A stretch of 64,000 nucleotides of DNA from G963692885 sp964658655 (GTDB lineage Bacteria; Acidobacteriota; Terriglobia; Terriglobales; Acidobacteriaceae): positions 1 through 64,000 of the forward strand of contig CAZZZL010000002.1 in assembly GCA_964658655.1 (NCBI GenBank). The letters run 5' to 3'. Positions within the stretch are counted from its first letter, which is position 1; each line of letters opens with the position of its first letter. Both the position numbers and the translations under genes were made by a program. Of the stretch, positions 1 to 8,800 are shown in pieces. Below the pieces are notes generated by a model that searched no databases, had not been told where the DNA came from, and saw only the letters and a list, made by a program, of their open reading frames with translations.

Positions 1-2292
1 CCTTCTCCAGTAATCATTACTCCTGAGCTTCTGGCGCAGCACAGTGTCACAGCCGAGGAGTATCAGCGCATCCTCGATGCGCTCGGCCGCACACCGAGTC
101 TTACGGAGTTGGGAATTTACAGTGTGATGTGGAGCGAACACTGCTCCTACAAATCTTCGCGCGTCCATCTCAAGCGCCTCCCCACCAAGAGCAAGCTCGT
201 TGTTCAGGGTCCTGGCGAGAATGCCGGCATCATCGACATCGGCGATGGCTGGGCCTGCGCTTTCAAGATCGAATCCCACAATCATCCCTCGTATATCGAA
301 CCATTTCAGGGCGCCGCGACCGGCGTTGGCGGTATCCTTCGTGACATCTTCACCATGGGCGCGCGGCCGCTGGCAGTCATGGATTCGCTGCGCTTCGGTC
401 CACTGGTTGAAGGCGAAGAAGAGCCGTCTGCAGAGAATATCCGCAAAAATCACTCCATAGTCGAAGGCGTGGTGAGCGGCGTGGCCTCATACGGCAACTG
501 CTTCGGTGTGCCAAATCTTGGTGGCGAAACCCGCTTTGAAGCCTGCTATTCCGGCAACCCGCTTACGAATGCCTTCGCTCTTGGGCTGGTCCGCAAGGAT
601 GAAATTTTCTACGGTAAGGCGACCGGTGTCGGCAACCCGGTGATCTATGTCGGCGCGAAGACCGGCCGTGACGGTATTCATGGCGCGACGATGGCCAGCG
701 AAGAGTTTACTGAGGGATCTGAACAGAAGCGCCCCAATGTCCAGATGGGCGATCCCTTCATGGAGAAGCTCCTGCTCGAGGCATGCCTTGAAGCCATGCG
801 CACTGGCGCTGTCGTCGGCATCCAGGATATGGGCGCGGCGGGCCTAACCTGTTCGACCTGCGAAATGGGCGCACGCGGCGGTGTTGGTCTCGACGTCGAA
901 CTCGACCTGGTGCCGCAACGCGAAACCGGCATGAATTCCTATGAAATCATGCTGTCCGAGAGCCAGGAGCGCATGCTTCTGGTTGCAGACAAGGGCCGCG
1001 AGAACGAAGTCCTCCGGGTCTTCGAAAAGTGGGGACTGGACGCAACCATCGTCGGTACCGTCGTCTCCGAATCGCGCCTGAAAATTCGTCATCATGGCGA
1101 ACTCGTTGCTGACATTCCGAATCAGTCGCTCACCGACGATGCGCCGCTCTATCACCGTCCCGTAGGCGTATGGCTGTCACCCGCGCCGCTTGAACCCTCT
1201 ATCGAAATTCGTTCCGAGATCGACAAGGTCCGCGACTACAAGGCCGACCTGAGAGCGCTGCTGGCGAGTTCAAACATCTGCAGCAAGCGCTGGGTCTACG
1301 AGCAGTATGATTCGATGGTCCAGACCAACACCGTGCAGGGCCCCGGCAGTGAAGGCGGCGTGATGCGCGTGAAGGGCACTACGCGCGGCCTGTCCATGGC
1401 GCTCGACGGCAATGGCCGCTGGTGTTATCTCGATCCGAAGCTGGGCGCGTCGCTTGCCGTTGCTGAAGCAGCCCGCAAAGTTGCCTGTACAGGAGCTGTG
1501 CCAGTCGCTGCGACAAATTGTCTGAACTTCGGCAATCCTCAAAAGCCGGAGATCATGGCGCAGCTTTCTTCAGCCATCGACGGCATCAGCGAGGCCTGTA
1601 TTGCACTCGGTACACCCATCACCGGCGGCAATGTTTCGCTCTACAACGAGACCCGCGGCGAAGGCATTTATCCCACACCTGTGATCGGGATCGTCGGCAT
1701 CATTGAAGTTGTGACCAAAGCCGTGGGAGCAGATTTCAAGCACGCCGGCGACGCTGTCCTGCTGCTGCAGCCCGCTTCTGCTGTCTCCAATAATTCAGAC
1801 CGTGCGTTCGGATCTTCTACCTTTGCGAAGTCCGTCCTGAAGAGCCTGTGGGGCATGCCGCCTGCGCTCGATCTCCAGGAAGAGGCTGCACTTCACCAGT
1901 GCCTCGCCCGACTCTCGGAAGAAAAGCTCATCCATTCGGCACGCGATATTTCTGACGGCGGCCTGGCTGTCGCACTCGCTGAAGCCTCCTTCGCACATGG
2001 CATCGGCGCGAAAGTCGACCTGGACCGTGTCTCCGCGCAGACTGACCTGCTGAAGCTGTTCAACGAAAGTGCAACGACTGTATTGATTTCCTGCTCTAAG
2101 GAACTGGTGAGCCAGATTATCTCGATCGTTGAAGACACAAACGTTCTTCGGCCGCTCAGCCTCGGTGTCACCGTCGCCGATCGCCTGCAGATTTCCGTCG
2201 GCGGCGCGGTGGCGATCGATGCAAACATTGCCGAGTTGAAAAAACCGTGGGCGGACGCACTCGAATCTTCGTTGCGTGGGAGCCACGCATGA
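1..2292 (+). CDS. purL: Phosphoribosylformylglycinamidine synthase II (PurL), 5' partial
   Basis: PurL makes formylglycinamidine ribonucleotide from FGAR, ATP and glutamine-derived ammonia in de novo purine synthesis. The frame is open from the first base: codons before the internal TTG at 109 read as normal PurL N-terminus (LTELGIYSVMWSEHCSYKSS), so the true start lies left of the window. The AIRS-type ATP-binding fold appears twice, as expected of the ~740-aa small-type PurL; visible landmarks are ESHNHPSYIEPFQGAATGVG and GGNVSLYNET. The last codons overlap the purF start as ATGA. Small PurL needs PurQ and PurS, which are not in this window. Identity is near certain. Confidence 0.97.
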   Translation, partial: PSPVIITPELLAQHSVTAEEYQRILDALGRTPSLTELGIYSVMWSEHCSYKSSRVHLKRLPTKSKLVVQGPGENAGIIDIGDGWACAFKIESHNHPSYIEPFQGAATGVGGILRDIFTMGARPLAVMDSLRFGPLVEGEEEPSAENIRKNHSIVEGVVSGVASYGNCFGVPNLGGETRFEACYSGNPLTNAFALGLVRKDEIFYGKATGVGNPVIYVGAKTGRDGIHGATMASEEFTEGSEQKRPNVQMGDPFMEKLLLEACLEAMRTGAVVGIQDMGAAGLTCSTCEMGARGGVGLDVELDLVPQRETGMNSYEIMLSESQERMLLVADKGRENEVLRVFEKWGLDATIVGTVVSESRLKIRHHGELVADIPNQSLTDDAPLYHRPVGVWLSPAPLEPSIEIRSEIDKVRDYKADLRALLASSNICSKRWVYEQYDSMVQTNTVQGPGSEGGVMRVKGTTRGLSMALDGNGRWCYLDPKLGASLAVAEAARKVACTGAVPVAATNCLNFGNPQKPEIMAQLSSAIDGISEACIALGTPITGGNVSLYNETRGEGIYPTPVIGIVGIIEVVTKAVGADFKHAGDAVLLLQPASAVSNNSDRAFGSSTFAKSVLKSLWGMPPALDLQEEAALHQCLARLSEEKLIHSARDISDGGLAVALAEASFAHGIGAKVDLDRVSAQTDLLKLFNESATTVLISCSKELVSQIISIVEDTNVLRPLSLGVTVADRLQISVGGAVAIDANIAELKKPWADALESSLRGSHA

Positions 2293-3809
2293 CCCGGGCC
2301 CTCTACTGCGAAGGTTTCGCAGATGTGGACGAGGCAAAGAATAATCTCCGAGCCCTGCGCAGCGAATCGCTGGCGCGCCCTTCCATCGACACGGACAAAC
2401 TGCATGAAGAGTGCGGTGTCGTTGCGATCAGCGGCCATCCCGACGCGGCCCGCCAGGTCTACATGGGACTGTACGCACTGCAGCATCGCGGCCAGGAATC
2501 TGCGGGCATTGCTGTCGCTGATGGCGTGAACCTGCAGAACATCAAGGGCATGGGTCTCGTCGCCGACATTTTCACAGAAGACGTGCAGAGCAAGCTGACC
2601 GGTGACATGGCCATTGGCCACACGCGTTATTCCACGACCGGTGATTCCGCGCTGCTCAACGCACAGCCTATCCGTGTCGATTCAACCAAGGGGCTCATCG
2701 CAATCGCGCACAACGGCAACCTGGTTAATCTCGGTACCGTTCGCTCGCGTCTGGAGCGTGCCGGCGCATTCTTTCAAACCACCAGCGACTCCGAAATTAT
2801 CCTGCAGCTCATCGCGCACTCCCGCGAGACCACGCTGGTGGATGCCATCGCAGATTCGCTTGGCCAGGTCGAAGGTGCCTTTTCCATCGTCATGATGACG
2901 CGCGACCGTATCTTCGCCGCCCGTGATCCACGCGGCTTCCGTCCATTATCAATGGGCCGCATCTCGAATGACCATGGACCCGACACCATTGTGTTCGCTT
3001 CTGAGACCTGTGCCTTCGATCTGCTGCATGCACGCTACGATCGTGATGTCGAACCGGGCGAACTCGTCATGGTTTCGCGCGATGGCAGCATCACGACGCG
3101 CAAATATGCGAGCGGCATTCCGCAATCGAGCTGTATTTTCGAGCATGTGTATTTCGCGCGACCGGACAGCCGGATCTACGGCCGATGGGTGCAGGACAGC
3201 CGCGAACAGATGGGCCGGCAGCTTGCGCGCGAGTCCGGCGTCGAAGCAGATCTCGTTGTCCCCGTGCCGGACTCCGGTGTTACTGCGGCGATTGGTTACG
3301 CAGCGGAAAGTGGTTTGCCGTTTCGCTTCGGCCTGATCCGCAACCACTATGTCGGCCGCACGTTCATTGAGCCGGAACAGCGCGTGCGCGATTTCGGCGT
3401 TCGCCTCAAGTTGAATCCCGTCCGCAATCTCCTGGCAGGGAAACGCATCATTCTGATCGATGACTCGATCATCCGTGGAACGACAAGCCGCAAGATTGTC
3501 CGTATGGTGCGTGCTGCTGGCGCGACGGAAGTTCATCTCCGCATCAGTTGTCCGCCGACCATCTCACCCTGCTTTTACGGCGTCGATACGCCCAGCAAAA
3601 AAGACCTGATTGCCGCCAATAATTCCATCGAAGAGATCCGGCAGTTTATCGAAGCCGATTCGCTCGGCTACCTTTCTCTCGATGGCTTGCAAACGGCCTG
3701 CGGCGCCGGTCCTCAGCAGAGTTATTGCGTGGCCTGTTACACCGGCGAATATCCCACCCAGTGGGTCGATGTGAAGGAAATCCTGCCGGCAGTGGCTGCT
3801 GTTCGATAA
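2289..3809 (+). CDS. purF: Amidophosphoribosyltransferase (PurF)
   Basis: First enzyme of purine synthesis, making phosphoribosylamine from PRPP and glutamine. I chose ATG 2289, which overlaps the purL stop (ATGA); a start at 2247 would run 46 bases into purL. The Ntn-hydrolase nucleophile is Cys42 (HEECGVVAISGH), implying a removed propeptide of about 41 residues. The PRPP loop reads ILIDDSIIRGTTS. The C-terminal cysteines (TACGAG, SYCVACYTGEYPT) match the Bacillus-type enzyme that carries a 4Fe-4S cluster, a plausible client of the isc operon further along. 506 aa. Translational coupling to purL is likely. Confidence 0.97.
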   Translation: MTRALYCEGFADVDEAKNNLRALRSESLARPSIDTDKLHEECGVVAISGHPDAARQVYMGLYALQHRGQESAGIAVADGVNLQNIKGMGLVADIFTEDVQSKLTGDMAIGHTRYSTTGDSALLNAQPIRVDSTKGLIAIAHNGNLVNLGTVRSRLERAGAFFQTTSDSEIILQLIAHSRETTLVDAIADSLGQVEGAFSIVMMTRDRIFAARDPRGFRPLSMGRISNDHGPDTIVFASETCAFDLLHARYDRDVEPGELVMVSRDGSITTRKYASGIPQSSCIFEHVYFARPDSRIYGRWVQDSREQMGRQLARESGVEADLVVPVPDSGVTAAIGYAAESGLPFRFGLIRNHYVGRTFIEPEQRVRDFGVRLKLNPVRNLLAGKRIILIDDSIIRGTTSRKIVRMVRAAGATEVHLRISCPPTISPCFYGVDTPSKKDLIAANNSIEEIRQFIEADSLGYLSLDGLQTACGAGPQQSYCVACYTGEYPTQWVDVKEILPAVAAVR

Positions 3810-3904
3810 GCCCGCATCTACAACTCCGCATTGATCACGTAGATTCTGATACGCAACCTATCCCGCCGTCACCGCTTCCCATTTCACGTTGAACGGAGGC
3901 ACAT

Positions 3905-4228
3905 ATGGCTGTGAAGAAAAGCAGTGCGAAGAAAAAGTATGGTGCGGGCGCGTCACAGCAGGTCGAGACTGAACTGCACGAGATGAAACGTGGCCAACTC
4001 AAGTCAGGCCGCAGCGGAAAGAAAGTCACCAATCCCAAGCAGGCCATTGCGATCGCTTTGTCTGAAGCGCGCCGTGCCGGCAAGAAGGTCCCGCCTCCGC
4101 CAACGAAATCAACAGCCGCGAAGAAGACGAACACTAAAAAAGCTTCAGCGAAAAAAGCGCCGGGCAGGAAGTCTGCAGCTAGGAAATCAGGCACGAAGAA
4201 AGCAGCGGTGAAGAAGTCGGCAAAATAA
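3905..4228 (+). CDS. Small basic DUF6496-type protein with histone-H1-like Lys/Ala tail
   Basis: 107 aa, preceded by a good ribosome site (ACGGAGGC, 5 bases from the ATG). The middle (about residues 28-65: MKRGQLKSGRSGKKVTNPKQ, then AIAIALSEARRAGKK) matches the DUF6496 motif as I know it. From about residue 70 to the end it is a low-complexity tail of KKA/KKS/AAKK repeats resembling eukaryotic H1 tails and bacterial HU/Hc1-like extensions. DNA or RNA binding is an inference from charge only. It stands alone between purF and the convergent fmdB, sharing the hairpin that follows. Confidence 0.75.
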   Translation: MAVKKSSAKKKYGAGASQQVETELHEMKRGQLKSGRSGKKVTNPKQAIAIALSEARRAGKKVPPPPTKSTAAKKTNTKKASAKKAPGRKSAARKSGTKKAAVKKSAK

Positions 4229-4241
4229 ATCGCAAAAAAAA

Positions 4242-4269
4242 AGAAGCCCGGCGCATCCGCCGGGCTTCT
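4242..4269 (-). terminator. Rho-independent terminator of fmdB, possibly bidirectional
   Basis: A perfect 12-bp stem (4242-4253 with 4258-4269, arm AGAAGCCCGGCG) and a 4-base loop sit between the convergent DUF6496 and fmdB genes. Read on the minus strand it is followed by an uninterrupted T run (the A run just left of the stem), so it best serves fmdB. On the plus strand there is no T run, though the hairpin could still help end that transcript. Confidence 0.85.
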
Positions 4270-4284
4270 CTATCGCAAGTTGAA

Positions 4285-4683
4285 TTAGTCTTTCTTGCTG
4301 GACGAAGATGGAGCCGTCGGCGCAGGAAACGAACTGCTGGAAGTCGAACCGCCGCTGTCGGAAGAAGAACTCGATCCACCTGACTTGGACTCGCCGCTGC
4401 TCTTGCTTTCACTCGAGCCACCGTCGCTCTTCGACGATGAGCCTTCGCTGCTGCCCTCGGAACGCTTCGAGTTATCCGGTTTGGTGTTTGAGCCGGTAGC
4501 CCCGCCCTTGCCATAGTCGCTTACATACCAGCCAGAACCCTTGAACTGGAACGCAGGCGCTGAGATCATTTTCTCGACCTCACCCTTGCAGACAGGGCAC
4601 TCTTTAATCTCGGGAGCGCTGAAGCTCTGGATCTTTTCGAAACGATGACCACACTGCTTGCATTGATATTCGTAAAGCGGCAC
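4285..4683 (-). CDS. FmdB-family zinc-ribbon protein with long Ser/Gly-rich tail
   Basis: The GTG start at 4683 gives the canonical FmdB N-terminus MPLYEYQCKQCGHRFEK and has AGGAG 8 bases upstream; the longer reading from 4704 lacks this. Two CxxC pairs (CKQCG, CPVCKG) should bind zinc. The first ~60 residues are the whole family domain. The rest, to residue 132, is Ser/Gly/Lys/Asp-rich and probably disordered. FmdB proteins have been called putative regulators, but the function is not established. A TACAAT box (4727-4732, minus strand) in the gap before serA may be its -10. Confidence 0.85.
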   Translation of the reverse strand: MPLYEYQCKQCGHRFEKIQSFSAPEIKECPVCKGEVEKMISAPAFQFKGSGWYVSDYGKGGATGSNTKPDNSKRSEGSSEGSSSKSDGGSSESKSSGESKSGGSSSSSDSGGSTSSSSFPAPTAPSSSSKKD

Positions 4684-4745
4684 TGCTGTTGCTCCTGTCG
4701 CCACTGAGAAATTTTGCTGTCTCTCTATTGTAGAGTCTCCAGCAG

Positions 4746-6342
4746 CTACGCGGTCGCCAACTGCACACTGCGGACCTGGGTGATTGCCTCAACCGCTTCG
4801 AGCGCCGACTTCACGGCAGGGGAGATCTCCCCGTCAATCTGAATGACGGCCAGCGCCTCGCTCTTCGACTGGCGATGATCGCGGCCAAGCGCGAAATTCG
4901 CAATATTCACGCGATGGTCGCCGAGAATCGTGCCGATTCGCCCAATCACGCCGGGTACATCCTGGTTGCGGACGAACAGCAATGTGCCGTGCAGCGGCGC
5001 TTCAATATCGATGCCGTCGCATGAAAGCAGTCGAGGTGAAGTCGCGTGCAGGACCGTCGCCGTCGCTTCAGAATGGCCGGCGCTGGTATGAATTTCCAGC
5101 TTCAAGATACTGCCGGCGCCACCGGTGGCCTGCTCCTTTTTCGTCTCGTGCAGCCGCACGCCGCGCTCTTCTGCGACCGATGCCGCATTGATGCGATTCA
5201 CGTTCTCGGAGTGGCCGAGCACGCCCTTCAGCGCAGCGTTCCGGATAAGGTCAGTCTTCGCCGAGGCCAGCTTGCCGTTGTAGGAAAGGCTCACACTCTC
5301 GACACTGCCCGTACCCGTGCTGATGCTTGCAAGAAATGTTCCCAGGCTCTCCGCCATCTCGAGAAACGGAGACAGCTCAAGATACTCTTCATGGCTCAGC
5401 GAAGGCATATTGACAGCGTGCTGCACCACACCCAGCTTCAGATAATCCCGTACCTGCCGTGCGATCTGGATGCCGACCGCTTCCTGCGCTTCATTGGTTG
5501 AACCGGCAATGTGCGGAGTGAGAATCACATTCTCCACATTGAAGTAAGGCGAGTCCTTCAGCGGCTCCTTCACGAAAACATCGAGTGCCGCGCCACCCAC
5601 CTGCCCGCTCTTGATCGCCGCNNNNNNNNNNCGCATCTTCAATCAGTTCGCCGCGCGCGCAATTAATAATGCGCACGCCTTTCTTCATGGTCGCGATGCG
5701 CGCTTCGTTGATGATGCCGGTCGTCTGCGGCGTGAGCCCGACATGCAGCGTGAGATAGTCGGCCTTACTGAAAAGCTCATCCACGGTTACAAGTTGCACG
5801 CTCGCCTCACGTGCCAGCGCAGCAGCGACGAATGGATCGTGGCCAATGATCTCCATGCCAAACGATTTCGCGCGCTTGGCGACTTCGAGACCAATGCGGC
5901 CCAGCCCGAGGATGCCGAGCGTCTTGCCGCGCAGCTCTGTGCCCTGCAGCGATTTCTTCTCCCACTTGCCCTGGTGCATCGTGGCGTTGGCCTTTGGCAA
6001 CTGGCGTCCCAGCGCGAGTGCCAGTGCAATGGTCAACTCGGCCACGGCAATCGCATTGGCCCCAGGAGTGTTCATTACGACGATGCCGCGACGCGTTGCT
6101 GCGTCTGCGTCAATGTTGTCGACGCCCACACCGGCCCGGCCAATCACGCGCAGCTTCGGAGCGTGCTCCATCAACGTTTCGTCCGCCTGCACGGCAGAGC
6201 GAACCACCAGTCCATCCGCATCCTTCAACTCTTCCGCAAGCGACCCTTTGATCTGGTCATGCGTGACGATGTTCCAACCGGCTTCAGCTTGAAATACCGC
6301 GAGCGTGGCGGGCGATACTTTTTCTGCCAGAACGATCTTCAT
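4746..6342 (-). CDS. serA: D-3-phosphoglycerate dehydrogenase (SerA), interrupted by an assembly gap
   Basis: Oxidises 3-phosphoglycerate with NAD, the first step of the phosphorylated serine pathway. ATG 6342 has AGGAGA just upstream. Domains in order: catalytic N-part; Rossmann fold with GLGRIG at residues 146-151; catalytic Arg230, Glu259 and His277 (numbered with a 9-base gap); ASB-type intervening domain; C-terminal ACT domain (FVRNQDVPGVIGRIG) for serine feedback. This is the long ~530-aa type. Ten Ns interrupt it and put the written frame out by one. The flanks GELIEDA and AAIKSGQVGG fit the family with exactly three residues between them, so the gene is probably intact. Confidence 0.95.
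5622..5631. other. Assembly gap (10 N) inside serA
   Basis: Ten ambiguous bases. The same protein continues on both sides in frames that differ by one, so the true gap is 9 bases (or another multiple of three), not 10. This is a scaffold artefact, not a mutation. Confidence 0.95.
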
Positions 6343-6440
6343 GTTTCTCCTTGAAACAAACACCTATGCGCGGAAGTTTTAGAGTGGAAGCTAAATCGAG
6401 ATTGCCATCCCGCTGAAACGCAGGAGTCGTTTGTCAACTC

Positions 6441-6483
6441 GACCGAAGCGAAGCGCAGCGGAGTGATTTGCATCTTGCAAATC
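6441..6483 (+). repeat. REP-like intergenic repeat, copy 1, with perfect dyad
   Basis: The string ACCGAAGCGAAGCGCAGCGG starts at 6442 and recurs in variant form at 8429. It is followed directly by a perfect inverted repeat GATTTGCA-TCT-TGCAAATC (6465-6483). It lies in the 175-bp gap between serA and the aminotransferase, both on the minus strand. The element could act as a small hairpin or REP-type repeat. Confidence 0.5.
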
Positions 6484-6517
6484 CTCCACTACGCGCCGCT
6501 CACTCTTAAGCGATGAC

Positions 6518-7780
6518 TTAGCGGGCGCCGACAGTCTGCCGTACGGCTACTGCCTGGCAGTGCTGCGAGCCGCGACCGCATGGGCAGCCGCTTTGCGCCG
6601 CTTCATCCGGCCGTCGCGTCGCATACACATTCTGCGCAGCCGTCAGTGCTTTGCCAAACGCGAAGCCTTCCAGCTTGAGCGACGAAGCCGCGACCTGCTC
6701 AAACGCGCCGATCAACGCGATGGTGTCCAGGTAGTCAAAGAAGCCGAGATGCGCGACACGAAAGAGCTGACCCTTCATCTCGCCCTGGCCATTGGTGATG
6801 ATCGCGCCGAAACGACTCTTCAGTTCCTTCACGATCACGCCTGAATCCAGACCCTTCGGCGGCAGCACTGCAGTGACAGCGGCCGCAGGAGCATCCGGCG
6901 CGAACAGCTCGAGGCCAAGCGCCTGTACAGCCGCGCGCGTCATCGCGGAGATAGTCTCTGCATTCTCGACCAGCCGTTCACGCCCGCGCGCCAGATCGCC
7001 ATCCCCCTGCTGCGCAATGAAGTCGAGCGAAGCGCCCAGCGCCGCGATCAGCGACACGGCAGGTGTGTACGCACTCTCGCCCTTCGCCGCATTCTTGCGT
7101 TCCTTGCGCAGATCGAAATAGTATCGCGGGTTCAGCGAGATCTCCATCGACGCCCACGCCTTCTCGCTCACCGCGAGATACGCGAGTCCCGGCGGAATCA
7201 TCACGGCTTTCTGCGAGCCGCCGATCAGAATGTCGACGCCCCACGCATCCATGTCGATATGCGTTGTGCCAAGACCGGTGATTGCGTCCACCACCAGCAG
7301 CGCGTCGCTCTCTTTCTGCTTCAGAATCTCGCCGACAGCGGGCACGCAGTGGCGCACACCGGTGGAGGTCTCGGTCGCCTGCATGAACACGGCGCGTGTT
7401 TCGATCTTCAGCGCAGCCCGTACTTCATCCATGTCGAAGGTCTTGCCATAGGGCGCGCTCACGACATCTACCTGGCAGCCAAAAGCCTTGGCCAGGGCGG
7501 TCCAGCGCTCGCCGAATTTACCAGCACTCAGCACCAGCACGCGATCGCCGGGCGAAGTGATATTCGAGACCGATGCTTCCATCGCGCCGGTGCCCGAACA
7601 GGCCATCAGGATGACGTCATTCTTCGAGCCGACGAACGCACGCAGCTGCTCGAGCACGCGCATGTACAGGGCTCGAAATTCAGGGGTACGGTGATGAATG
7701 TCGGCGGCAGCCATTGCAAATTGCGCGGCCGGAAGCAGCGGGGTGGGGCCGGGCGTGAACAGGCGTGTCTTGCGGATCAT
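6518..7780 (-). CDS. Class V PLP aminotransferase (alanine/serine-glyoxylate or serine-pyruvate type)
   Basis: 420 aa from ATG 7780 (MIRKTRLFTPGPTPL); the upstream extension to 7828 is unlike the family. PLP lysine is Lys191 in GGSQKAVMIPPG, and VVDAITGLG supplies the cofactor Asp. The family moves amino groups among serine, alanine, glyoxylate, pyruvate and, in some lineages, phosphohydroxypyruvate. Its place next to serA, in the same direction, makes a role in serine metabolism likely. The last ~35 residues (with SGCPCGRGSQHC) extend beyond the usual fold and carry three cysteines of unknown use. A TACAAT box (7803-7808, minus) may be its -10. Confidence 0.88.
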   Translation of the reverse strand: MIRKTRLFTPGPTPLLPAAQFAMAAADIHHRTPEFRALYMRVLEQLRAFVGSKNDVILMACSGTGAMEASVSNITSPGDRVLVLSAGKFGERWTALAKAFGCQVDVVSAPYGKTFDMDEVRAALKIETRAVFMQATETSTGVRHCVPAVGEILKQKESDALLVVDAITGLGTTHIDMDAWGVDILIGGSQKAVMIPPGLAYLAVSEKAWASMEISLNPRYYFDLRKERKNAAKGESAYTPAVSLIAALGASLDFIAQQGDGDLARGRERLVENAETISAMTRAAVQALGLELFAPDAPAAAVTAVLPPKGLDSGVIVKELKSRFGAIITNGQGEMKGQLFRVAHLGFFDYLDTIALIGAFEQVAASSLKLEGFAFGKALTAAQNVYATRRPDEAAQSGCPCGRGSQHCQAVAVRQTVGAR

Positions 7781-7836
7781 GGTTGTCGGGTCCTTTTGCT
7801 CTATTGTAGCGGTGCAGCCTCGAATCAAGGCGTCTC

Positions 7837-7842
7837 TATAAT
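7837..7842 (+). promoter_or_regulatory. Putative -10 box for yqeY
   Basis: A consensus TATAAT lies 62 bases before the yqeY ATG in the divergent gap with the aminotransferase. No good -35 is visible at 16-18 bases, so this is a weak promoter call. Confidence 0.4.
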
Positions 7843-7903
7843 GGAGAGTTGCAACAGGAAAGGCGCTTTCACGCGTACCGCTGAAGGCGATCCGGAAAAC
7901 AGA

Positions 7904-8377
7904 ATGAGCCTGGCAGAAACCATCGACAAAGATATCGTCACATCGATGAAGGCGCGCGAAGCCGACAAACTATCCGTGCTGCGGATGGTCAAGACCGCCT
8001 TCAAAATGAAAGAGATCGACAAGCGCTCTCCACTGACCGACGCAGAGGCACAGCAGATCCTCACCACGCTCATCAAGCAGCGCCGCGACTCCATCGATCA
8101 GTTCACTAAAGGCAATCGCCCGGAACTTGCTGCGAAAGAAGCCGAAGAGATTGTGGTGATCGAGAGCTACATGCCCAGGGCTGTTGGCGACGCTGAAATC
8201 CGCCCGCTGGTCGCACAGGCGATCGAAGAGATTGCAGCGGCAAACGGTTCGCGGCCCATCGCGAAAGATATGGGCATCGTCATGAAAGCTTCGCAGGCGA
8301 AACTGGTCGCCGCGGGCTTGCGGGCCGATGGGAAGCTAGTGAGCGAGATTGTGAAGGCGGAGCTGGCGAAGGGTTAG
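7904..8377 (+). CDS. yqeY: GatB/YqeY-domain protein
   Basis: 157 aa starting MSLAETIDKDIVTSMKARE at ATG 7904; the open frame reaches back to 7259, but that part is antisense to the aminotransferase and is not coding. The whole length is the YqeY fold: helical N-part with VLRMVKTAFKMKEID, then the conserved IESYMPRAV and the tail helices with GIVMKASQAK. YqeY resembles the tRNA-binding tail of GatB, suggesting a role near tRNA charging; its exact biochemical function is not settled. Single gene with weak SD (CCGGAAAA). Confidence 0.9.
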   Translation: MSLAETIDKDIVTSMKAREADKLSVLRMVKTAFKMKEIDKRSPLTDAEAQQILTTLIKQRRDSIDQFTKGNRPELAAKEAEEIVVIESYMPRAVGDAEIRPLVAQAIEEIAAANGSRPIAKDMGIVMKASQAKLVAAGLRADGKLVSEIVKAELAKG

Positions 8378-8428
8378 AGTGTAGGTCAAGGTGTACCGTT
8401 TCTCGGCTCAACACCTTGTCAGCTCATG

Positions 8429-8496
8429 CCGAAGCAAAGCGCAGTGGGGGGTCTGCTTTGTCACGGCAAGTCTTTGAACGCGCTCAAGACAAAGCA
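8429..8496 (+). repeat. REP-like intergenic repeat, copy 2, with long-loop dyad
   Basis: GCCGAAGCAAAGCGCAGTGG matches the element at 6442 with about four differences over 20 bases. As there, an inverted repeat follows: TGCTTTGTC (8454-8462) with GACAAAGCA (8488-8496), perfect over 9 bp with a 25-base loop. It sits in the gap between yqeY and the antitoxin gene. Confidence 0.45.
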
Positions 8497-8509
8497 ATCC
8501 CTGGGCCAA

Positions 8510-8800
8510 TTAAGCTGTCCGCTCGAAACTGATCCGCAATTTGGTGCGGGTGGCTTTCGCAAACCGCTCCAGCGTGCGCGTTGAAGGAAGCCGTTTGCCG
8601 CCCTCTAGTCGCGCGACTACCGCCTGTGTTGTGCCCATAGCATCAGCAACCTGCTTCTGCGTCATTGCGGCTTCTGCGCGCGCCTTGATCAGGGCTGAAG
8701 CGAGTGCAAACTCCTCTTCCAGATGATCGTAGGCTGCGGCATATTCAGGGTCTTTCCGCCACTCAGCGAATGACTCTTCTGCTGGGATGTACTTGCGCAT
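8510..8800 (-). CDS. XRE-family antitoxin (HigA-like)
   Basis: 96 aa from ATG 8800 (MRKYIPAEESFAEW). The N-half is helical; the C-half is a helix-turn-helix (AAMTQKQVADAMGTTQAVVARLEGG, about residues 44-68) typical of XRE DNA-binding antitoxins. Its ATG overlaps the stop of the upstream toxin reading frame by one base (TGATG), the usual toxin-first higBA arrangement. It should bind the toxin and repress the shared promoter. The gene is intact although its partner is not. The leftmost plus-strand neighbour yqeY is unrelated. Confidence 0.85.
   Translation of the reverse strand: MRKYIPAEESFAEWRKDPEYAAAYDHLEEEFALASALIKARAEAAMTQKQVADAMGTTQAVVARLEGGKRLPSTRTLERFAKATRTKLRISFERTA

Noticed and set aside
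2247..2288. Longer PurF N-terminus starting at 2247
   Set aside because: It would overlap purL by 46 bases; the ATGA start at 2289 is the natural one.
7259..7903. N-terminal extension of YqeY
   Set aside because: It is antisense to the aminotransferase gene and lacks protein character; the family begins at MSLAETIDKD.
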